DNA of 41,435 nucleotides, from NCBI GenBank assembly GCA_964450755.1, contig CAYVDJ010000030.1, positions 1 to 41,435 on the forward strand, given 5' to 3'. The position numbers were made by a program, and so were the translations under genes. The stretch is from JAADDG01 sp964450755 (GTDB lineage: Bacteria > Campylobacterota > Campylobacteria > Campylobacterales > JAADDG01). Of this stretch, positions 33,295 through 41,121 are shown one piece after another. The first letter of the stretch is position 1. Each line of letters starts with the position of its first letter. Under the pieces are notes generated by a model that had not been told where the DNA came from, searched no databases, and was given only the letters and a program-made list of their open reading frames with translations.

Positions 33295-33328
33295 TTAACA
33301 AAAAGGGGATAAAAACCCTTTTTGTTAA
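33295..33328 (-). terminator. Terminator of the ribosomal alpha operon
   Basis: TTAACAAAAAGGG (33295-33307) pairs with CCCTTTTTGTTAA (33316-33328), a 13-bp stem that includes the rplQ stop codon. The downstream minus-strand sequence is CGACTTTT. Confidence 0.65.
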
Positions 33329-33675
33329 ACTAATTCAATAAATGCCATCTCTGCGGCATCGCCTCTTCTGAGTCTTGTTTTGATTATTCTTGTATAGCCA
33401 CCGTTTCTTTCTCTATATTGCGGCGCTATCTCATTTAAAAGCTTTTTAGTGGCTTCTTTATCCTGCAATACTTGAAAAACGGCTCTATGCGCATTGAAAT
33501 CGCCTCTTCTTGCTTTTGTCAAAAGCTTCTCAAAAAAGCTTCTAAGCTCTTTTGCTTTGGGAAGAGTCGTTTCTATTTTACCGTTTAAAATCAATGCAAT
33601 AGATAAATTTTTGAGTAAAGCTTTTCTGTGGGAAGATGTTCTTCCAAGTTTTCTGTATCCGTGCTTATGTCTCAT
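33325..33675 (-). CDS. rplQ: 50S ribosomal protein L17
   Basis: A large-subunit protein of 116 residues with the invariant start MRHKHGYRKLGRTSSHRKAL and KAKELRSFFEKLLTKAR. It is the last gene of the alpha operon, overlaps rpoA by ATGA, and is followed at once by a terminator-like hairpin. Confidence 0.98.
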   Translation of the reverse strand: MRHKHGYRKLGRTSSHRKALLKNLSIALILNGKIETTLPKAKELRSFFEKLLTKARRGDFNAHRAVFQVLQDKEATKKLLNEIAPQYRERNGGYTRIIKTRLRRGDAAEMAFIELV

Positions 33676-34688
33676 GCTTTTTCCTCATTTGATTTTGATT
33701 TTAATTCGTTAATTTTTTCGGTCAATACTTTTACCATATCAGGAGCTAACTCTTTATCAACAGGATACCCCTGCTCCTCCATGACATCTTTTATCTCTTC
33801 AAGAGATTTTTTTCCAAGATTTTTCAAACCTTTAAGTTCCTGCTCACTCATCAGTGCAAGTTCACCGAGAAATTGAATATCCGCTTTTTCAAGACAGTTA
33901 AAGCTTCTGACACTCAATTCCAAATCATCAATCTTTTTTAGGAGTCTATTAATCTCTTTGTTATCAACATGTTCGATTTTAGGTCTGATATTAAGATTTA
34001 AAACCTTATTAAATATCGCCATTTGATCATACATCGCTTCCAGAGAATTTTTAAATGCTTCAACCGGTGAAACCTGACCGTCTGTTTCTATCGTAAAAAC
34101 AACCTTTTCAAAATTTGGGTTATCTTCCACCAAAACATTTTCTATCTCATAAACGGCCTTTTTGACCGGTGTAAAAAATGCATCAAGTGCGATAAAATTC
34201 TCTTTTAATCCGTCTCTTAGATTTTCACTAGGAACATAACCTATACTCTTTTCAACAATGATGGAAAAATTCAATTCACCGTCTTCATTCAAAGTCGCAA
34301 GATAGTTCTCCGGCATAATTATTTCTACCTGATCATTCTCCAAATCAGCCCCTTTTATCTCTTTGGGACCTTTAAAAGAGTAATTAAGCTCAACCATATT
34401 TGCATCGCTTTTTATTTTAAATCTGATATTTTTCAGATTTATAATAAAATGTGCAACATCCTCAAACATTCCTCTTACGCTGTCAAATTCGTGAGTTACA
34501 CCCTCTATATAGATAGAAGTAGGAGCATATCCTACCGTACTGCTAAAAAGCAGTCTTCTTAAAGGGTGGGCTAAAGTTATGGCAAACCCTGTTTCAAAAG
34601 GATAGGCAGAAATTTTAGCCGTTTTTTCATCAATCTCTTCTATTTCTATTTCCGTAGGGATATAAGGAGAAGTTGTAATTTTTTTCAT
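33672..34688 (-). CDS. rpoA: RNA polymerase alpha subunit
   Basis: A protein of 338 residues with two domains. The N-terminal dimerisation domain has GFAITLAHPLRRLLFSSTVG and HEFDSVRGMFEDVAHFIINL. The C-terminal domain, which contacts UP elements and activators, has LSVRSFNCLEKADIQFLGEL and LKNLGKKSLEEIKDVMEEQG. Length is normal. It lies between rpsD (12-base gap) and rplQ (overlap), the usual place. Confidence 0.98.
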   Translation of the reverse strand: MKKITTSPYIPTEIEIEEIDEKTAKISAYPFETGFAITLAHPLRRLLFSSTVGYAPTSIYIEGVTHEFDSVRGMFEDVAHFIINLKNIRFKIKSDANMVELNYSFKGPKEIKGADLENDQVEIIMPENYLATLNEDGELNFSIIVEKSIGYVPSENLRDGLKENFIALDAFFTPVKKAVYEIENVLVEDNPNFEKVVFTIETDGQVSPVEAFKNSLEAMYDQMAIFNKVLNLNIRPKIEHVDNKEINRLLKKIDDLELSVRSFNCLEKADIQFLGELALMSEQELKGLKNLGKKSLEEIKDVMEEQGYPVDKELAPDMVKVLTEKINELKSKSNEEKA

Positions 34689-34700
34689 CTTTACTCCTTA

Positions 34701-35327
34701 TTATTTAGAATAGAACTCTACTATCATTCTCTCTTCTACAGGAATTTTAACCTCTTCTCTTTCAGGAATTCTGGTAAATATACCAAACACCTTATCTTTG
34801 TCCACATCTACCCACGGTACGATTCCGGTTTGTGCCGTAAGTTCTATTGCTCTTTGAACCTGCGGATTGTTTCTTGATTTCTCTCTGATCTCTATCTTTT
34901 GTCCCTGTTTTACTCTAAAAGAGGGGATATCGACTTTTTTACCGTCAACCAAAACATGACCGTGAGTTACAAGCTGCCTTGCAAATCTTCTGGTTGTGGC
35001 AAAACCCATTCTGTAAACTACATTATCAAGTCTTCTCTCAAGAAGTTTGATAAGATTCTCTCCGGTATTTCCGACTTGTGCATTAGCCTCTTTAAAAAGT
35101 CTTCTGAACTGTTTTTCTGAAATTCCGTACATAAATTTTGCTTTTTGTTTTTCGCGAAGCTGCGTACCGTACTCACTTACTTTTGTTCTTCTTTGTCCGT
35201 GCTGACCGGGTGGATAAGGTCTTTTTTCGATTGCACTTTTACCTGCCAATCTTCTTTCGCCTTTTAGACCCAAACTGACACCCAATCTTCTCTCTATTTT
35301 TTCTACAGGCCCTCTATATCTTGCCAT
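34701..35327 (-). CDS. rpsD: 30S ribosomal protein S4
   Basis: A primary 16S rRNA-binding protein of 208 residues. It has MARYRGPVEKIERRLGVSLG, the PPGQHG segment and an S4 RNA-binding domain (LERRLDNVVYRMGFATTRR, QLVTHGHVLVDGKKVDIPS). In many bacteria S4 represses its own operon. A 68-base AT-rich gap separates it from rpsK. Confidence 0.98.
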   Translation of the reverse strand: MARYRGPVEKIERRLGVSLGLKGERRLAGKSAIEKRPYPPGQHGQRRTKVSEYGTQLREKQKAKFMYGISEKQFRRLFKEANAQVGNTGENLIKLLERRLDNVVYRMGFATTRRFARQLVTHGHVLVDGKKVDIPSFRVKQGQKIEIREKSRNNPQVQRAIELTAQTGIVPWVDVDKDKVFGIFTRIPEREEVKIPVEERMIVEFYSK

Positions 35328-35395
35328 CTATCTTCTCCTGATAAATTCTTATGTTCTTACTATTCTATAAAATAATAAATTAGTTATTAATTCGA

Positions 35396-35788
35396 TTATA
35401 CTCTTCTTCTTTTGGGAGGTCTGCATCCGTTATGAGGAAGAGGTGTAATATCTTTGAAGAAAAGAACTTTTATTCCTTCTGTCGCTCCTATCGATTTTAC
35501 AGCTGTTTCCCTGCCGGATCCAGGTCCTTGAACCTTGATACCTACCTCTTTTATACCATGCTCTTTGGCTTTGTTCATGGCGTCTTCCACCGCCTGTTGG
35601 GCTGCATAAGGAGTTGATTTTTTGCTTCCTTTAAAACCTAAACTTCCTGCGCTGCTCCATGAGATAACATTTCCCATCTCATCTGTTACGGTAACAACGG
35701 TATTGTTAAATGTTGCTGAAATATAGACGACTCCTCGAGCTATATTCTTTTTAACGATTTTTTTTCTTGTTCCTTTTCGTTTAGCCAT
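35396..35788 (-). CDS. rpsK: 30S ribosomal protein S11
   Basis: A small-subunit platform protein of 130 residues, recognised by VVYISATFNNTVVTVTDEMG, VQGPGSGRETAVKSIG and the C-terminal DITPLPHNGCRPPKRRRV. It is in the usual order rpsM-rpsK-rpsD. Confidence 0.98.
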   Translation of the reverse strand: MAKRKGTRKKIVKKNIARGVVYISATFNNTVVTVTDEMGNVISWSSAGSLGFKGSKKSTPYAAQQAVEDAMNKAKEHGIKEVGIKVQGPGSGRETAVKSIGATEGIKVLFFKDITPLPHNGCRPPKRRRV

Positions 35789-35802
35789 TATCTATAACTC
35801 CA

Positions 35803-36174
35803 TTACTTTTTAGCCGCCGCACCGACGGTTTTCTTTCTGCCTTTTCTTGTTCTGGCATTGGTTTTGGTTTTTTGACCTCTTGCCGGAAGTCCGGCTCTGT
35901 GTCTTAGACCTCTGTAACTTCCAAGATCCATTAAAGCTTTTATATCCATAGCAACTTTTTTTCTCAGATCACCTTCCACCATAAAAGAGGACTGGATCTC
36001 TTTTCTGATAGCTGCTACTTCATCTTCATTCAGTTCATGAACTCTTTTGTCATAAGAGATACCTGTTGCATCAAGTATCTTTCTTGAAGTTGCCAAACCT
36101 ATTCCATAGATATAAGTCAATCCGTACTCAATTCTTTTTTTCTTTGGTAAATCAACACCTGCAATTCTTGCCAT
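35803..36174 (-). CDS. rpsM: 30S ribosomal protein S13
   Basis: A small-subunit head protein of 123 residues with MARIAGVDLPKKKRIEYGL, YIYGIGLATSRKIL and the basic tail GLPARGQKTKTNARTRKG. It starts three bases after the rpmJ stop. Confidence 0.98.
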   Translation of the reverse strand: MARIAGVDLPKKKRIEYGLTYIYGIGLATSRKILDATGISYDKRVHELNEDEVAAIRKEIQSSFMVEGDLRKKVAMDIKALMDLGSYRGLRHRAGLPARGQKTKTNARTRKGRKKTVGAAAKK

Positions 36175-36177
36175 CGA

Positions 36178-36291
36178 CTATCCTTGTCTCTGTTTATGTT
36201 TAGGATTTACACAGATTACTCTGACAATCCCTTTTCTTTTAATAATTTTGCATTTATCGCACATTTTCTTAACGCTTGGGCGCACTTTCAT
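36178..36291 (-). CDS. rpmJ: 50S ribosomal protein L36
   Basis: A 37-residue protein starting MKVRPSVKKMCDKCKIIKRK and ending KHKQRQG. The zinc-binding set is C11, C14, C27 and H32, so this is the zinc-ribbon form. TAGGAGC precedes the ATG. It is in its standard place between infA and rpsM. Confidence 0.97.
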   Translation of the reverse strand: MKVRPSVKKMCDKCKIIKRKGIVRVICVNPKHKQRQG

Positions 36292-36444
36292 AACTGCTCC
36301 TAATATAAATTTTTCCACTTTTAGCAAACTGATTAGGTTTAGTGATGTTTCTAAACCAATAATTGAAAAAACAGTGGTATTTTTTCAACTACTCTTCGCA
36401 CAGTTTTGCAAAGGCACGCATTTTAGCAAAAAAGGGGTAAAAGT
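36292..36444 (-). other. infA-rpmJ gap with hairpins
   Basis: This 153-base gap breaks the ribosomal block. On the minus strand it has TTGAAAAAA/TTTTTTCAA (36363-36371 with 36380-36388) and GGTTTAG/CTAAACC (36336-36342 with 36351-36357). With the promoter-like sequence at 36420 it may be a partial terminator, attenuator or ribosomal-protein binding leader for the alpha operon (inference). Confidence 0.5.
36420..36428 (-). promoter_or_regulatory. Putative extended -10 promoter for rpmJ-rpsM-rpsK-rpsD-rpoA-rplQ
   Basis: The minus strand reads TGCTAAAAT, a TGN-type extended -10 followed by TAAAAT. It lies 17 bases after the infA stop and about 130 bases before rpmJ. Confidence 0.5.
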
Positions 36445-36663
36445 TTACTTATATCTATAAGTAATTCTACCTTTATCCAAACTATACGGCGTAAGTTCTA
36501 CTTTTACCTTGTCTCCGGGCATAATTTTTATATAATGCATTCTCATTTTTCCGGCTATATGACAAAGTACTACATGTTTGTTTGGAAGTTCCACCTTAAA
36601 TGTTGCATTGGGCAGAGCTTCAACTACTTTTCCGTCAACTTCTATTACATCATCTTTTGCCAT
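36445..36663 (-). CDS. infA: Translation initiation factor IF-1
   Basis: An S1-fold protein of 72 residues: MAKDDVIEVDGKVVEALPN, the highly conserved HIAGKMRMHYIKIMPGDKVK and the C-terminal DKGRITYRYK. It binds the ribosomal A site during initiation. It lies eight bases downstream of map. Confidence 0.98.
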   Translation of the reverse strand: MAKDDVIEVDGKVVEALPNATFKVELPNKHVVLCHIAGKMRMHYIKIMPGDKVKVELTPYSLDKGRITYRYK

Positions 36664-36671
36664 CTTTACTC

Positions 36672-37433
36672 CTACTTTTCAATTGATAATATTTGTGCTT
36701 TTTTATCTATTACAGCTACCGTATGTTCGTAATGACTTCCAAAAAGACCGTCTTCACTGATCACAGACCATTTATCCTCTAAAATTTTGGGTTTAGAGAG
36801 TTTTTGACAAATCATAGGTTCTATACAAAATACCATACCGTTTTTTATCTTGGGACCCTGCTTTGGTTTGGGAGAATCAAGATAATTTGGAATCTCCGGT
36901 TCTTCATGAGGTTTTCTTCCTATACCGTGTCCGCAAAAATTTCTCAAAGGTACATAACCTCTGCTTTTTATAAACTTCTCAAGTTCATAACTGAGCTCTT
37001 TAAAACGCATACCTTCATGTATTATATCGATAGCATAATAAAGGGCATCTTTTGCACAGGCTATCAGTTTTTCGTTTTCTTTGGAAATTTCGCCTATCGG
37101 TATCGTTATAGCAGCATCTCCATACCAACCGTTCTTTTCCACTCCGATATCCAAACCCAAAATATCACCTTTTTTGATTTTTGTCTCATTTGGAATTCCA
37201 TGAATAATAACCTGATTTAATGAAGTACATACACCTGAAGGAAAACCGTAAAGTCCTTTGAAAGAGGCTCTGGCATCTTGACTTTTTATAAACTCTTCAC
37301 CCATCTGATTTATCTCTATAAGGCTCATTCCCTCTTTTATATTATCTTTTAGAAAATTGAGAGTCTTTGCCACAATCTGGTTAGACTCTCTTAATTTTTC
37401 TATATCTTTTGGTTTTTTGATCGGAATGGCCAT
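36672..37433 (-). CDS. map: Methionine aminopeptidase, type I
   Basis: A metalloenzyme of 253 residues that removes the initiator methionine. Metal ligands lie in LGLDIGVEKNGWYGDAAI (two aspartates), FCGHGIGRKPHEEPEIPNY (His) and FCIEPM (Glu), with a last Glu near HYEHTVAV and HGI as the substrate histidine. It follows secY directly; adk, found here in many bacteria, is absent. Confidence 0.97.
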   Translation of the reverse strand: MAIPIKKPKDIEKLRESNQIVAKTLNFLKDNIKEGMSLIEINQMGEEFIKSQDARASFKGLYGFPSGVCTSLNQVIIHGIPNETKIKKGDILGLDIGVEKNGWYGDAAITIPIGEISKENEKLIACAKDALYYAIDIIHEGMRFKELSYELEKFIKSRGYVPLRNFCGHGIGRKPHEEPEIPNYLDSPKPKQGPKIKNGMVFCIEPMICQKLSKPKILEDKWSVISEDGLFGSHYEHTVAVIDKKAQILSIEK

Positions 37434-38695
37434 TAAAGTCCTACTGCACTCAAAGTCTCATATTTACTCATATATATTTGTGCTTCAATCTTTCTCATTG
37501 TATCAAGAGCAACCTGAACAACGATCAAAACAGCAGTTCCTCCAAAATAAAAAGGCACTCCCATTACTTTGACCAAAACCCAAGGCAGTGTTGAAATAAG
37601 TCCCAAATATATCGAACCCCAAAAAGTAAGTCTGCTTGCCACCTCATTTAAAAAACCTGCCGTATTCTCTCCTGGTCTGACTCCTGGAATAAATCCGCCC
37701 TGTTTTTTCAGATTTTCCGATATATCTTTTGCATTAAAAACAATCGAAGCATAAAAATAGGCAAAAAAGATTACAAACAAAAAGGTAAGAACATTGAAAA
37801 AGTAACTGTTGGGACTTAAAAAATCTCTTATACTTTGAATAATAGGATTTGTACTTGCCTGTAAGATGGTTGAAGGAAACATCAAAATAGCAGAGGCAAA
37901 AATAGGAGGTATAACCCCACTTAGATTCACTTTGATAGGTATGTAGTTCATCACTCTCTTATTTTGATTTTGCATCATAACTTTTCTTGAATAGGAGATA
38001 GGTATCCTTCTCTCTCCAAGCTCTACATAGATGATAAATCCCACAGTCGCCAAAATGATAACCAAAATCGCTATAACAACCAAAAAGTTCAATTCACCGG
38101 TATTGACCAAATTGATAGTTCCGCCTATTGCACTTGGAATTCCCGACACAATACCCGCAAAAATGATAAGAGATATTCCGTTTCCTATACCTCTTTGGGT
38201 TATCTGCTCTCCTATCCACATCAAAAGCATCGTTCCCGTCAGCATGGAAAATGCCGCCACTGCCACGAAGGTGGTCATATCGATCATTATCGCACTCTCT
38301 CCGCCTCTTCCTGTTAAACTCTGAAGTCCTATTGAAACACCTATAGCCTGAACAATAGTAATAACAACGGTAGAATAACGGATGATCTGCATATATTTAA
38401 CCATTCCGTCTCTCTCTTTTTTCATTTTACCGAGATTGGGAAAGGTTGCTGCAAGAAGTTCCATGATGATAGATGCGGTGATATAAGGCATAATACCAAG
38501 AGATATGATACTGAGTCTTCGTACGGCATTACCGCTGAACATATTTACCATACCAAGAGCATTATTTGAATTGCTATCGAAAAATTCTTTTACAATGTCA
38601 ATATTTACCCCAGGAACAGGCACATAGGCCAATATCCTGTAAGCAAATAAAAATCCAAGTGTAATAAGAATTTTATTGACTAGATCTTTATTCAT
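37433..38695 (-). CDS. secY: Protein translocase subunit SecY
   Basis: The ten-helix pore of the Sec translocon, 420 residues. AYRILAYVPVPGVNIDIV, the plug region after GNAVRRLSIISLGIMPYITA, GNGISLIIFAGIVSGIPSAI and the cytoplasmic loops IPISYSRKVM and GGFIPGVRPGENTAGFLNEV are typical. It overlaps rplO by four bases and the map start by one base. Confidence 0.98.
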   Translation of the reverse strand: MNKDLVNKILITLGFLFAYRILAYVPVPGVNIDIVKEFFDSNSNNALGMVNMFSGNAVRRLSIISLGIMPYITASIIMELLAATFPNLGKMKKERDGMVKYMQIIRYSTVVITIVQAIGVSIGLQSLTGRGGESAIMIDMTTFVAVAAFSMLTGTMLLMWIGEQITQRGIGNGISLIIFAGIVSGIPSAIGGTINLVNTGELNFLVVIAILVIILATVGFIIYVELGERRIPISYSRKVMMQNQNKRVMNYIPIKVNLSGVIPPIFASAILMFPSTILQASTNPIIQSIRDFLSPNSYFFNVLTFLFVIFFAYFYASIVFNAKDISENLKKQGGFIPGVRPGENTAGFLNEVASRLTFWGSIYLGLISTLPWVLVKVMGVPFYFGGTAVLIVVQVALDTMRKIEAQIYMSKYETLSAVGL

Positions 38696-39096
38696 TTGTT
38701 TTGTCCGCTATATATTACATTGTCATCTTTTATCTTAGATGCCAAATCTTTAGCGCCGGTTCCTATCAATTTAATTTTTGTTACGGTTTTTGCAATTTTA
38801 TGTACACTTCTTATAGAATCTATCGTAATTTCATCCAAATTTGCAACTTTCGTTACTCTGTTTACATTAATTACATAAGGTTTTTCTACTCTTGAAGTAA
38901 ATCCGACTTTTGGAAGTCTTCTTTGAATCGGTTGCTGACCGCCTTCAAATCCTCTTTTTATTTTGTAGCCGGTTCTTGATTTTTGACCTTTGTTACCTCT
39001 TGTTGCGGTTTTACCCATTCCGCTTCCCTGTCCTCTACCGACTCTTTTTCTTGAGTGCGTGGAACCTGAAGCTGGTTTAAGATTCTCTAATCCCAT
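38692..39096 (-). CDS. rplO: 50S ribosomal protein L15
   Basis: A large-subunit protein of 134 residues: KRVGRGQGSGMGKTATRGNK, GFEGGQQPIQRRLPKVGF and the C-terminal IKLIGTGAKDLASKI. Ten bases separate it from rpsE; rpmD (L30), which lies between them in many bacteria, is missing. Confidence 0.98.
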   Translation of the reverse strand: MGLENLKPASGSTHSRKRVGRGQGSGMGKTATRGNKGQKSRTGYKIKRGFEGGQQPIQRRLPKVGFTSRVEKPYVINVNRVTKVANLDEITIDSIRSVHKIAKTVTKIKLIGTGAKDLASKIKDDNVIYSGQNK

Positions 39097-39106
39097 TTTG
39101 TTTCCT

Positions 39107-39550
39107 TTACTTTTTAATCATGCTAAGCGCTTTTATGGTAGCGCGGACAACATTAGCAGGATTGTTAGAACCCAAAGATTTTGTCAGGATATCTTTGATT
39201 CCGGCAAGTTCTATAACAGGTCTTGCGGCACCACCGGCAATAATTCCCGTACCTTCACTTGCAGGTTTGAGTAAAATTCTACTTGCGTTGTATTTTACTT
39301 CGATATCATGAGCTATCGTAGATCCTTTGGAACTAACCTCTATAATATTTTTAAACGCATCATCAACGGCCTTTTTTATAGCATCGGGAACCTCTTTTGC
39401 TTTTCCAAGACCGATACCTACCAAGCCTTTTTTGTTCCCCACAACTACCAAGGCGTTAAATCTAAATCTTCTACCGCCCTTTACAACTTTGGTTACTCTG
39501 CCGATGTTGACGATAGTTTCTTCAAATTCTTCTCTATTATACTTTTCCAT
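39107..39550 (-). CDS. rpsE: 30S ribosomal protein S5
   Basis: A protein of 147 residues. The S5 double-stranded RNA-binding domain reads IGRVTKVVKGGRRFRFNALV and VGNKKGLVGIGLGKAKEVPD; the C domain has PASEGTGIIAGGAARPVIEL. The basic N-terminal extension is short. Confidence 0.98.
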   Translation of the reverse strand: MEKYNREEFEETIVNIGRVTKVVKGGRRFRFNALVVVGNKKGLVGIGLGKAKEVPDAIKKAVDDAFKNIIEVSSKGSTIAHDIEVKYNASRILLKPASEGTGIIAGGAARPVIELAGIKDILTKSLGSNNPANVVRATIKALSMIKK

Positions 39551-39562
39551 TTCCCGTATTCC

Positions 39563-39919
39563 TTATAATTTGATTCCGTCTTCTCTCAAAGCATCGGCAA
39601 AAGATGCCACTACACCGTGATACTTGTATCCGTTTCTGTCAAAGACAACACTCTCAATACCTTTTGCTTTCAAATTTTCGGCAAAAGTTTTTGCAACCGC
39701 TTTTGCTCCCTCCGAATTGGCTTTTACACCAAGCTTTGAACCGTCAGCAGCCGCTAAGGTTACACCTTTTACATCATCTATCGCCTGAGCATAAAAGTGT
39801 CTGTTTGATTTGAAAATCGTAACTCTCGGAAGTTCCGCAGTTCCGAAAATCTTTCCTCTTACTCTTCTTTTTCTTTTCTCTCTAAGAGCCTGTTTTTTCA
39901 TTAAAAGTTTTTTTCTCAT
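39563..39919 (-). CDS. rplR: 50S ribosomal protein L18
   Basis: A 5S rRNA-binding protein of 118 residues, recognised by ALREKRKRRVRGKIFGTAEL, LPRVTIFKSNRHFYAQAIDD and DRNGYKYHGVVASFADALR. A GTG at 39928 could add three residues, but AGGAG overlaps that codon and lies eight bases before the ATG at 39919, so the ATG is chosen. Confidence 0.96.
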   Translation of the reverse strand: MRKKLLMKKQALREKRKRRVRGKIFGTAELPRVTIFKSNRHFYAQAIDDVKGVTLAAADGSKLGVKANSEGAKAVAKTFAENLKAKGIESVVFDRNGYKYHGVVASFADALREDGIKL

Positions 39920-39930
39920 TTCAGACACTC

Positions 39931-40467
39931 CTATTTCTTAGCCGTTTTACCGGCTTTTCTGATAATGGTTTCATCGGCATATTTTACACCTTTGCCTTTA
40001 TAAGGCTCAGGCGGTCTGAAACTTCTTATCTCTGCCGCAATTTGACCGATAACCTGTTTATCGTCACCTTTTATTGTTAGAACATTTTTTTCAACTTTGA
40101 TCTCAACACCTTTTGGAAACTCATAATTGATAGGATGAGAGAAACCAAGCTGAAGTTCAAGGATATTTCCTTTTACCGCCGCTCTGTAACCTACTCCGTT
40201 GATTTCAAGTTTTTTCTCAAAACCTTTAGTCAAACCTATAACTATATTGTTCGCCAAACTTCTGAATGTTCCCCAAAAAGCTCTGCTTTGTCTGTCGCTG
40301 CCTTTTGGTATGAATGTGATCTCGTTATTTTCTATTTTAAGATCAACATAGTTTTTTGTATCTAATTCTTTGGTTACATTCCCTTTTTTGAAAAGAAGTT
40401 TCGCACCATCTTGCTTGACTTCAATTCCGCTTGGAATGCCAACTGGTTGTTTTCCTATTCTTGACAT
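39931..40467 (-). CDS. rplF: 50S ribosomal protein L6
   Basis: A protein of 178 residues with the duplicated L6 fold: MSRIGKQPVGIPSGIEVK, GYRAAVKGNILELQLGFSHP and the C-terminal RPPEPYKGKGVKYADE. The 60-base gap upstream contains a small hairpin. Confidence 0.98.
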   Translation of the reverse strand: MSRIGKQPVGIPSGIEVKQDGAKLLFKKGNVTKELDTKNYVDLKIENNEITFIPKGSDRQSRAFWGTFRSLANNIVIGLTKGFEKKLEINGVGYRAAVKGNILELQLGFSHPINYEFPKGVEIKVEKNVLTIKGDDKQVIGQIAAEIRSFRPPEPYKGKGVKYADETIIRKAGKTAKK

Positions 40468-40494
40468 ATTATTTTATCCTTTTTTATTTGTCTA

Positions 40495-40511
40495 CGATAT
40501 GAAAAATATCG
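40495..40511. repeat. Small hairpin between rpsH and rplF
   Basis: CGATAT (40495-40500) and ATATCG (40506-40511) form a six-pair stem with a five-base loop, in the only gap of notable size within the rplE-secY segment. Its role is unknown. Confidence 0.45.
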
Positions 40512-40527
40512 AATGCCATAAAAAATT

Positions 40528-40926
40528 TTACCAAATACTGCAAATAACTTCGCCGCCGATGCCCTCTTTGTAAGCCACATCATTACTAAGTACGCCTTTT
40601 GATGTACTTACCACGATTGTTCCGTATCCGTTTTTAAATCTTTTAATCTCATCTCTGCTTTTATAAACACGACGACCAGGTTTTGAAATCCTTTTTATCT
40701 CATTGATTACAGAATTTCCCTTTGCGTCATATTTTAAAACAACATTTATAAATTTTTTGTTTCCGTTCGCTTCTACAACATTATAACTTTCGATATAACC
40801 TTTTTTTTGAAGGATATCGATAGTTGATTCTACAAGTTTGGAATGTAAAAGTTTTGTTACTTCCAATTTTCTCATTGAAGCATTTCTGATTCTTGTCAAT
40901 CCGTCAGATACTATATCATTTAACAT
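40528..40926 (-). CDS. rpsH: 30S ribosomal protein S8
   Basis: A protein of 132 residues with MLNDIVSDGLTRIRNASMRK, ISKPGRRVYKSRDEIKRFKN and the C-terminal TSKGVLSNDVAYKEGIGGEV. In E. coli S8 represses the spc operon; the sequence here does not show whether that holds. Confidence 0.98.
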   Translation of the reverse strand: MLNDIVSDGLTRIRNASMRKLEVTKLLHSKLVESTIDILQKKGYIESYNVVEANGNKKFINVVLKYDAKGNSVINEIKRISKPGRRVYKSRDEIKRFKNGYGTIVVSTSKGVLSNDVAYKEGIGGEVICSIW

Positions 40927-40935
40927 TTTTATCCC

Positions 40936-41121
40936 TTACCAACTTGCTTTTTTAACGCCGGGAAGTAACCCTTCGTTTGCCATTTTTCTTAAACAGACTC
41001 TGCAAAGTCCAAAATCTTTGTAAACCGAATGAGGTCTGCCGCAAATTTGACATCTTGTATAAGCTCTTACACTGAATTTCGGTTTTCTTTTTGCTTTTGC
41101 AATCATTGATTTTTTTGCCAT
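40936..41121 (-). CDS. rpsN: 30S ribosomal protein S14, zinc-binding type
   Basis: A short (61-residue) S14 with the zinc set C-x2-C in TRCQICGRPHSV and C-x2-C in GLCRVCLRKMA. This is the C+ form, not the ~100-residue form of enteric bacteria. It overlaps the rplE stop by one base. Confidence 0.98.
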   Translation of the reverse strand: MAKKSMIAKAKRKPKFSVRAYTRCQICGRPHSVYKDFGLCRVCLRKMANEGLLPGVKKASW

